16,050 nucleotides of DNA from an uncultured Opitutaceae bacterium (GTDB taxonomy: Bacteria > Verrucomicrobiota > Verrucomicrobiae > Opitutales > Opitutaceae). Below the pieces are notes generated by a model that made no database searches, was not told where the DNA came from, and saw nothing but the letters and a program-made list of their open reading frames with translations. Made by a program: the position numbers and the translations under genes. Where the stretch lies: positions 1 to 16,050 of the forward strand of contig CAMLSH010000026.1 in assembly GCA_946482625.1 (NCBI GenBank). Reading direction: 5' to 3'. The first letter of the stretch is position 1. Every line of letters starts with the position of its first letter. Of this stretch, positions 6,737-12,594 are shown in pieces.

Positions 6737-9238
6737 TTAGAACGAGTAGCGCAACGTCGTTGAAACCGTCCGACCGGTGATGCCGCGGGCGCGGACGATG
6801 CCGTTAGCGGGGATCGCGTTCTCCTCCGCTTCGCTGAGGCCGAAGGTGTTGAATACGTTGTTCGCGTTGATCGAGAGCGTGAGGCCGCTCCGGATTTCGT
6901 ACGCGAGAAACGCGTTCACATACGCATAGGCCGGGAACACGAGGAGGTTGTCGTCCTGCGCGTAGGCCTTGGTGGTGCCGATCACGCTGCCACCGAGACT
7001 AAGTTTTTTCCACGAGTACGACGGCGCGATCTGGTAGGTGAAATCGGCCTGGCGGCGCGGCGTCTTGCCAACGAGCGCGACCGTCTCGGCCTTGTCGATC
7101 TGCGCATCGGTCCAGGTGGCGCCTGCGCGGACCTCAAACCCACCGAACGCGTAGGCCGCTTCTACTTCAAGGCCGTCAGCACCGTAGACGCGGTCGGTGA
7201 ATCGCTGCGTAGTCAGTTCGTAGTTACTCTCGGTGGTCTCCGCGTGGAAGAACGTTGCGAACAAGCCCAGCGTGCCGGGAACCAGCTTCTGGGTCTGGTA
7301 TTTCAGGCCGGCCTCGATCTGTTCGAGTTCGTTGAAGCTGGCCTTGTCGCCGACGATTGATCCGTCGGCGCGAATCGTGGAGCCGAAAAGAATGCGGTCG
7401 GCGCTCGCGCTCGCTCCGAGGCTGTAGCGGCCAAACGCGGCGAGCGCTTTGTTGAAGGCGTAATTCGCGCCGAGCGAATACGAGGTGAAATTGACGTCGT
7501 AGTTCACCGGGCTCGCGGAGGCGTTGTTAACCGCCGACACACTCTGCTCAGGCACGGAGATCACGCCGTCCTGATTCATGTCGACGTTCGCGAGCTGCGT
7601 GTTGCCGGCGTAGCGGCCGCTCGCCTTGTTTTTGTCGAGACGCGCGCTGGCATCGAGCGTGAGCTGGCCGATCTGCGCAGTGAGCGCGACGAAGGGAGCC
7701 GCCGTGTCGTAATCGACTTCGTAGCTGCGGTGAAGATTGCCCCAGAACGGAACGCCGTACGCGACGAGGCCGTTGTCCGTGACGCGCTGGCTGGTGGCGC
7801 TGTACACGTCGATGAGCGCGCCTTCGCTTTTCACTTCCTGCAAGTACGTGCTCCAGACCCAGTCCATGTCGATTGACTGGCGTGAGGCGTAGAACCCGGC
7901 GGTGACGTCGATCTTGGCGCCCTCAAGTTCGATGAGCTTGTTGAGGCGGAGATCGTTGGAGGAAAGATCGAAGTTGTTGAGCGCCGTATTGAATAAATGG
8001 ACGCGGGCGAGCAGTCCGTTGCCATTGAGCGCCGCGGGGTTCGCGATCACCTGGCCAGCCAGCGGACCGTTGGCGTAGCGGAGCGTCGAGCCAGCGCCGC
8101 CGATCGAGTCCGCGATGACCTGTGCGCTGTCTACCTGCGCAGGAAACGGGGAGATAAAATCGCCTTCGTTGCGGGCGAAACGGGCTTTGTCGGTGAGCGT
8201 CCAACCGCCGCCGAGGTCGAAGCGCACATCGGCGCCGATGGAGGTGGAGATGGCGTGGATGCCGTCTTCGAGATCGCTGACGTGACGGTTGCCGTTCCCG
8301 TCGAGACCGAGCGCGGATTTCAGATAAGGCGTGTTGAGCGTGTCGTATTTTTTATCGAAGCCAGCGATCGAGCTGTAAGTCGGATCGCCGTTCGAGCCGG
8401 TGACGCGCATCGGAATCGGCAAGTACGTGATCGTACGGTCGTCGAGATGCTTGAAGAAAATCCGCACATGCCCGCGCTCGAACTCCTTCGTGACGTTGAA
8501 CTTCAACTGCCCGCCTTTGTTGGCGTCGTAGCCTGCGGTGCGTGGACCTTCGCCGGCGCGGTAAAAACCGCCGACGTGAAAACGCAGCGTGTCGTTCACC
8601 GGACGGCCGTAGTCGAAGTCGAGACGTTGCGTGTCGTAGTCGAGTCCGTAGGTGAACCCGACGCTGCCGCCAGCGGTCTGGCCGGTTTTGCTGATCAAGT
8701 TGATGATGCCGCCCGGCGAATTGCTCGCGAAGGTGGAAGCGGAGCCGCCGCGGATCGCCTCGATATTGGCGACGGTGTAGTCGGCGCGCATGAAGCCGTC
8801 GGCAGTCGCGAAGGCGATGTCGCCAAACTGGAGCAGCGGCAGGCCGTCTTCCTGAAGCTGGAGATAACGCGAGCCGCCTGCGGAGATGGGCGCGCCGCGC
8901 ACGGTGATGTTTGCGTTGCCTTCACCAGACGTCGCCTCGGCGCGAATACCGGGCAGTGTGCGGAAGATCTCCACCGTGGAACGCGGAGCGGAGGCTGCGG
9001 TTTTATCAGCCGGCAGCGTGCTCACCGAGATGGAGGATTTTAGCTTGGTCTCGCCCGGCCGGGCGGTGCCGGTGACGACGAAGGTGTTCAGATTGATCAG
9101 ATCGAGGTCATCGTCGGCGACAGGCGTTGACTGAGCGGGCGACGACGAAACAAAGACAGTCAGCGACGTACCGAGCGCGAATGACGCGCAACGCAAGCGA
9201 CGTCCCGCGCCGAGGGGTAGTGAGTTCATTGAGTTCAT
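6737..9238 (-). CDS. TonB-dependent outer-membrane receptor, probable sugar uptake
   Basis: First gene of the sugar operon, 833 residues. A signal peptide is visible (basic GRRLR, hydrophobic core about 18-31, probable cleavage near SPAQS at 33-37). Then come a short linker, a TonB-box-like TFVVTG (52-57), and a plug domain with RTLPGIRAE (93-101), ITVRG (111-115), the QEDGLPL block (129-135) and IEAIRGGSAS...NSPGGIINLISK (159-184). The rest is a beta-barrel rich in aromatic and Gly residues ending in TTLRYSF, the terminal Phe needed for BAM assembly. No SusD-like lipoprotein follows, so it is a stand-alone receptor rather than a SusCD pair. Two EF-hand-like loops lie at 313-324 and 553-564. 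The frame is open upstream to 9481, but the ATG at 9238 (another at 9229) immediately precedes the signal peptide. Substrate is inferred from the operon. Confidence 0.92.
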   Translation of the reverse strand: MNSMNSLPLGAGRRLRCASFALGTSLTVFVSSSPAQSTPVADDDLDLINLNTFVVTGTARPGETKLKSSISVSTLPADKTAASAPRSTVEIFRTLPGIRAEATSGEGNANITVRGAPISAGGSRYLQLQEDGLPLLQFGDIAFATADGFMRADYTVANIEAIRGGSASTFASNSPGGIINLISKTGQTAGGSVGFTYGLDYDTQRLDFDYGRPVNDTLRFHVGGFYRAGEGPRTAGYDANKGGQLKFNVTKEFERGHVRIFFKHLDDRTITYLPIPMRVTGSNGDPTYSSIAGFDKKYDTLNTPYLKSALGLDGNGNRHVSDLEDGIHAISTSIGADVRFDLGGGWTLTDKARFARNEGDFISPFPAQVDSAQVIADSIGGAGSTLRYANGPLAGQVIANPAALNGNGLLARVHLFNTALNNFDLSSNDLRLNKLIELEGAKIDVTAGFYASRQSIDMDWVWSTYLQEVKSEGALIDVYSATSQRVTDNGLVAYGVPFWGNLHRSYEVDYDTAAPFVALTAQIGQLTLDASARLDKNKASGRYAGNTQLANVDMNQDGVISVPEQSVSAVNNASASPVNYDVNFTSYSLGANYAFNKALAAFGRYSLGASASADRILFGSTIRADGSIVGDKASFNELEQIEAGLKYQTQKLVPGTLGLFATFFHAETTESNYELTTQRFTDRVYGADGLEVEAAYAFGGFEVRAGATWTDAQIDKAETVALVGKTPRRQADFTYQIAPSYSWKKLSLGGSVIGTTKAYAQDDNLLVFPAYAYVNAFLAYEIRSGLTLSINANNVFNTFGLSEAEENAIPANGIVRARGITGRTVSTTLRYSF
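7547..7582 (-). other. EF-hand-like calcium-binding loop in the receptor
   Basis: Residues 553-564 of the TonB-dependent receptor read DMNQDGVISVPE. They fit the 12-residue EF-hand loop with Asp1, Asn3, Asp5, Gly6, Ile8, Ser9 and Glu12 all in place. Its position between barrel strands suggests a surface loop, though the topology has not been modelled. Confidence 0.55.
8267..8302 (-). other. Second, degenerate EF-hand-like loop in the receptor
   Basis: Residues 313-324 of the receptor read DGNGNRHVSDLE. Positions 1, 3, 5, 8, 9 and 12 fit an EF-hand loop, but the usual Gly at position 6 is Arg. Calcium binding is possible but weaker than for the loop at 553-564. Confidence 0.35.
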
Positions 9239-9571
9239 AGGGTGTATCCGGATTGCGCTCACCTGATAGCGGAAGGGTAAGACAGGTGGGGAAAGCGCAG
9301 GCCGATGGATCACCAGTGACGCGACGCGCGGACCGGCGCGACGAGGCAGGCTAGCACTAAACGCGCAAAGCAGGGAAATTTTTGTTCTCGCGTGAAGAAA
9401 TGTGCGGACGAGAAGCAACCACGAGCGCAGCCGCGAAGCGCGGTAGGGCGGGTTATCCCTAACCCGCCGGTTGGACGTCATTCGCGATCAGACGCACAAT
9501 CCGCCTGCGACGTCGCTCCGGCGCGTTAGGGATAACGCGCGCTACCCTCGATCGGGGCAGACCATGAATGG
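9239..9571. other. Gap upstream of the sugar operon: leader region plus REP-like element
   Basis: This 333-base gap must hold the promoter of the receptor-led operon. I could not pick out a convincing -35/-10 pair. The perfect inverted repeat CACCTG (9260-9265) and CAGGTG (9283-9288), with a 17-base spacer, lies 22-50 bases before the receptor ATG. It is a candidate operator half-site pair or leader hairpin. Element B takes 9443-9545. At the far end, GACCAT (9560-9565) and ATGGTC (9568-9573) form a small 6-bp dyad over the carboxypeptidase stop. No gene is supported here. Confidence 0.4.
9443..9545. repeat. REP-doublet (REPIN-like) element B
   Basis: Two inverted units of GTAG plus hairpin. 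Left: GTAG (9443-9446), arms GGCGGGTTA (9447-9455) and TAACCCGCC (9460-9468), loop TCCC, a perfect 9-bp stem. Right, read on the minus strand: GTAG (9545-9542), one C, then arms GCGCGTTA and TAACGCGC (9540-9521) with the same TCCC loop. The inner GTTA-TCCC-TAAC is identical in both units, while the outer stem changes are compensatory, so pairing is kept. The spacer is 52 bases. The element sits between the receptor promoter region and the end of the carboxypeptidase gene. The architecture matches elements A and C, but the stem sequence is a different class. Confidence 0.78.
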
Positions 9572-11071
9572 TCAGCTCAAATACAGCGCGCCGTAGCGTT
9601 CGCGCAGGTAGTGGAGCAGATATTTGGGTGACAGATCTTCGCCGGTCGCGTGGCGCACCAAGCCGAGCGTATCGAGGCGTTTGCCTTGCGCGTGAATCGT
9701 CTCGCGCAACCAGCCGAGCAGCCAGGTGAAATCACCGCGCGCAAACTCCTGCTCCAACTGCGGACGCAGGGTCAGTGCGCGATACCAGAGCTGCGCGGCC
9801 ATCATGTTACCGATGCAATAACTCGGGAAATAACCGAACGCGCCGTCGCTCCAGTGAACATCCTGGAGCACGCCTTCACGGTCGTTCGAAGGCGTCAGCC
9901 CGAGCAACGACCGCGACAACTCGTTCCATGCTTTTGGGAGATCGCGGACGGCGAGTGATCCGTCGAAGAGTTTTTTCTCCAGCTCGAAACGGAGCACGAT
10001 GTGGAGGTTGTAGGTCACCTCGTCGGCATCGACACGGATCAGGGTCGGCTCGACGGCGTTGATCGCGAGATAGAGTTCGTCGGACGAAACCGTTTTCAAC
10101 TGCTCGGAAAAGGCCGCGCGGAATTTCGGTTCGAAGAACGTCCAGAAGCCGCGGCTGCGCGCGACTTGGTTTTCCCAGAGGCGGCTTTGCGACTCATGCA
10201 CACCCATGCCGGTGGCCTGACCGAGCGCGGTGTGGTGTTGATCGGTGGCGAGCCCCTGCTCGTAGAGGCCGTGGCCGGTTTCGTGGATGGAGCTGAAGAG
10301 CGAATCGAGCGGGTTATCTACGTCGAAGCGCGTCGTCATACGGATGTCCGCGCCGTTGCCCGAGCAGAACGGATGCAGCGACACGTCGATGCGGCCACGC
10401 GCGTAGTTGAAGCCGATCGTTTCCGTCACTTCGCGGAGGAACGCGCGCTGTTGTTCGACCGGGAAACCGCGCAACAGATCGGCGCGGGCTTTGATCTTCG
10501 AGCCAACGATCTCGCGCACCAGCGGGACGAGACTGGCTTTGAGTTCGTCGAAAAGTTTCTCGATCACGGCGGCGGTCATGCCCGGATCGTGTTTGTCGAT
10601 CATGTAGTCGTAGGGCGCGTCGCCATGGCCCAAATACGCGGCTTCGCGCTTCGCGAGCTCCAGGTTCTTCTCCAGCACCGGCGCGTAGCGTGCGAAGTCG
10701 GCGTTCTTCTTCGCATCCGCCCAGGCGTGATAACCACGACTGCCCTGCTCCGCTTTTTCACGGACGAAGTCCGCCGGAAGTTTCGTGGCGCGGTCGTAGT
10801 CGCGGCGGGCCCAGCGCACGACGACCTGCTGATCGGGCGTGAGCGTTGGTACGTTCGCTTCGAGCGCCACGAGAAGTTCGCCAATGCGCGGATCGCTCAT
10901 CGCGGCATGCGTCGTTTCTGCGAGCGCGGCGTGCTGGGCGGCACGCTGGGCGGCGCTGTCGGACGGGAGATTAACCTGCTCGTCCCAGCCGAGGATCTGG
11001 CCGATGGAATCGAGCAACTGAGCGCGACGGAGGCGGGCGTTAAGTTCAGAAAAGGCGTCGGATGTGTTCAT
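9572..11071 (-). CDS. M32-family metallocarboxypeptidase (carboxypeptidase Taq)
   Basis: Zinc-dependent cytoplasmic carboxypeptidase that removes C-terminal residues from peptides. The 499-residue length is the family norm. All M32 signatures are visible in order: HPF at 233-235, DIRMTT at 242-247, the zinc motif HETGH at 263-267 (His263, Glu264, His267), HESQS from 292 with the third ligand Glu293, IRVDADEVTYNLH, and near the C-terminus GVLQDVHWSDGAFGYFPSY. The open frame extends to 11131, but the ATG at 11071 starts MNTSDAFSELNARLR, the usual N-terminal helix. No signal peptide. It is 40 bases downstream of the DUF4097 gene on the same strand and may be co-transcribed with it. No odd residues were found in the catalytic blocks. 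Confidence 0.96.
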   Translation of the reverse strand: MNTSDAFSELNARLRRAQLLDSIGQILGWDEQVNLPSDSAAQRAAQHAALAETTHAAMSDPRIGELLVALEANVPTLTPDQQVVVRWARRDYDRATKLPADFVREKAEQGSRGYHAWADAKKNADFARYAPVLEKNLELAKREAAYLGHGDAPYDYMIDKHDPGMTAAVIEKLFDELKASLVPLVREIVGSKIKARADLLRGFPVEQQRAFLREVTETIGFNYARGRIDVSLHPFCSGNGADIRMTTRFDVDNPLDSLFSSIHETGHGLYEQGLATDQHHTALGQATGMGVHESQSRLWENQVARSRGFWTFFEPKFRAAFSEQLKTVSSDELYLAINAVEPTLIRVDADEVTYNLHIVLRFELEKKLFDGSLAVRDLPKAWNELSRSLLGLTPSNDREGVLQDVHWSDGAFGYFPSYCIGNMMAAQLWYRALTLRPQLEQEFARGDFTWLLGWLRETIHAQGKRLDTLGLVRHATGEDLSPKYLLHYLRERYGALYLS

Positions 11072-11111
11072 AAAATTAAGAGCGGCTTCACGCGATCGGA
11101 CCGTGGAAAAC

Positions 11112-12068
11112 TTACAGCGAGGGCACTGCATTCAAACGCACTTGGCCACCGCTCGCGCGGATTTTAATCAACGGGCCACCGCCATTGAGCGTGCCAGTGA
11201 GTGCGGGGGAACCGGGGTTCCCCTTGGTGACGGCGATCTCAATATCCCGAAGGCGGACACTGCCAAAACGAGATGAGCGCGCGTTGATGGTCGCAGCACT
11301 GCGCGGATCGAAGCCAGCCGTCACGTCGCCACCATCGGCGTTGAGATCGGAGGACTGCGTGAGCGGGTGGAGGAAATTCACCTTGATGTCGCTGCGGTTG
11401 CCGCGAGCCATGATCGCACCGCGCGCGGACTGGACCTCGATAAGACCATCGACGGCGGACAACTCGGCGCGGGTGCCGCTTCGTCCGACGAGTACGTTGC
11501 CGTTTTTGGAGAGGAGCTTGAGCGAACCGGTGCAGGCGGTGATGGCGATATCGCCACGCCCATCGGTGGCAGTGATATCGCCCTCGACCTCGCCGATGAA
11601 AATAGCGCCAGCGGTCGTGCGGGCGACGACTCCGCCGCGGACTGCGCCGACGGTGATGTCGCCTTCGCCCGTGCGGAGATCCAGACGGCAACTACGCGGC
11701 GCTTCGATCTCGATCGCCAGGGCTGCAGGCGACCAGTCTTGCCAGGTCCAGCGCGTGGCGTGCAGCGGGGTGATTTTCAACGCCACGGCGCCATCGGGCG
11801 ATTGCGCGAGTTTCACCTCGAGACTCGCGAGGAGTTTTTCGGCAGCCTTTTCGTCGGTCGCTTCGACGGTCTGGCGGACGAGCACCCGCACGTGCGGATC
11901 GTCGGACGTCGTGACGACGATGCCTCCGGAGAAGGTTTCGGCGTTTACGGTGAGGCCCGATTTGGCGGCAAAGGTTTTATCGATCACGCGGTCGATGACG
12001 GCAGCCGCGGACAGCGTTGAGAAAACGAGCACGAGGATGAAACCGAGGAGGCGACCACACGTTTTCAT
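11112..12068 (-). CDS. Exported DUF4097-type beta-repeat protein
   Basis: Function unknown. The 318-residue protein starts MKTCGRLLGFILVLVFSTLS, a clear signal peptide with probable cleavage after AAA at 21-23, so it is periplasmic or cell-surface. The body repeats short beta units with a Gly/Asp turn about every 20 residues: LRTGEGDITVGAVRGGV, TTAGAIFIGEVEGD, TDGRGDIAI, LSKNGNVLVG, VDGLIEVQSARGAI. This pattern is that of the DUF4097/DUF2807 'putative adhesin' families, which form right-handed beta-helix-like folds; no enzymatic residues can be pointed to. The open frame continues upstream to 12278, but that part is Ser/Arg/Pro-rich and lacks coding character, so the ATG at 12068 before the signal peptide is used. 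The metallocarboxypeptidase follows after 40 bases. Confidence 0.85.
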   Translation of the reverse strand: MKTCGRLLGFILVLVFSTLSAAAVIDRVIDKTFAAKSGLTVNAETFSGGIVVTTSDDPHVRVLVRQTVEATDEKAAEKLLASLEVKLAQSPDGAVALKITPLHATRWTWQDWSPAALAIEIEAPRSCRLDLRTGEGDITVGAVRGGVVARTTAGAIFIGEVEGDITATDGRGDIAITACTGSLKLLSKNGNVLVGRSGTRAELSAVDGLIEVQSARGAIMARGNRSDIKVNFLHPLTQSSDLNADGGDVTAGFDPRSAATINARSSRFGSVRLRDIEIAVTKGNPGSPALTGTLNGGGPLIKIRASGGQVRLNAVPSL

Positions 12069-12147
12069 GAAGCGCTCAAAAGGTGCGACTCGCGGCTGTT
12101 GGCAAGTAGCGGATAACGATGCCGAGGGATCTCGGCGGTCCGGGAGC

Positions 12148-12420
12148 TCAGACTTTCGCGCTGTTGTCGCACTTGAAGTGGACCATCGAGCGGCGAAGGG
12201 CGTGGGCGCGAAGAGCGGATTCCTTGGCGCCATCGCGGCTCTTGATGTGGAAGAGACCCGACGCGTTGGCGTTGGCATTAGTTTCCTCCTGCTGCGCGGC
12301 GGTCGCGATCAACAGCAACGTCTCAGCTTTGGCAGGCAAACGGCTCGCGGGAAATCGCGTGTGCGCGGAAAGCCAGCGCAACGTGGTCAGCAAAGAAGAG
12401 GCGGGAACGGAATCACTCAC
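12148..12420 (-). CDS. Small hypothetical protein, doubtful
   Basis: A 90-residue ORF from a GTG at 12420 in the gap between the topoisomerase A and DUF4097 genes. I do not recognise the family. The protein is basic with an amphipathic start (SLLTTLRWLSAHTRF), an Ala/Asn-rich middle (ATAAQQEETNANANASG) and a basic end (RAHALRRSMVHFKCDNSAKV). For it: the second half uses C- or G-ending codons almost throughout (for example GCC AAC GCC AAC GCG), as the real genes here do, and the frame has a plausible composition. Against it: there is no Shine-Dalgarno site, the only ATG start (12540) would run through the REP-like element, and a perfect dyad abuts the GTG. It could also be a chance ORF. Confidence 0.4.
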   Translation of the reverse strand: MSDSVPASSLLTTLRWLSAHTRFPASRLPAKAETLLLIATAAQQEETNANANASGLFHIKSRDGAKESALRAHALRRSMVHFKCDNSAKV

Positions 12421-12437
12421 GCCGCCACTGTGGCGGC
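12421..12437. promoter_or_regulatory. Perfect dyad abutting the small ORF start
   Basis: GCCGCCAC (12421-12428) and GTGGCGGC (12430-12437) are perfect inverted repeats around one base, directly upstream of the GTG at 12420. As DNA it could be an operator. As RNA a 7-bp stem with a CAG loop would sit where the ribosome must bind. Its role is unknown. Confidence 0.35.
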
Positions 12438-12503
12438 TGCGGTCGGGCGGCGTCAAAGCTGGATTCGCAGACGGGCCGATGACGCGCGCCAGCGCGCCCC
12501 CAT

Positions 12504-12571
12504 GTAGCCGCGCTGGCGACAGCGTGGGCAGCAGCGTCACGCCTCAGCCACGCTGGGGACAGCGCGGCTAC
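12504..12571. repeat. REP-doublet (REPIN-like) element C
   Basis: Left unit: GTAG (12504-12507), arms CCGCGCTG (12508-12515) and CAGCGTGG (12520-12527), loop GCGA. Right unit on the minus strand: GTAG (12571-12568), arms CCGCGCTG and CAGCGTGG (12567-12548), loop TCCC. Both units carry the same single G-T wobble at the third stem pair, so they are copies of one sequence in inverse orientation. The spacer is 20 bases. The element lies 23 bases past the topoisomerase A stop codon, where it may stabilise or end that transcript. Its GTAGCCGCG start is shared with element A. Confidence 0.8.
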
Positions 12572-12594
12572 ACTGGAATACGGCCGCCAACTGG

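Noticed and set aside
9239..9481. N-terminal extension of the TonB-dependent receptor
   Set aside because: A signal peptide starts at the ATG at 9238, and the extension would run through a REP-like palindrome.
9443..9545. CRISPR fragment or simple Rho-independent terminator
   Set aside because: The two units are inverted, not direct, repeats with no further copies, and neither strand has a U-tract after the stems.
12069..12278. N-terminal extension of the DUF4097-type protein
   Set aside because: Ser/Arg/Pro-rich low-complexity translation upstream of a clear signal peptide; it is also out of frame with the more coding-like small ORF.
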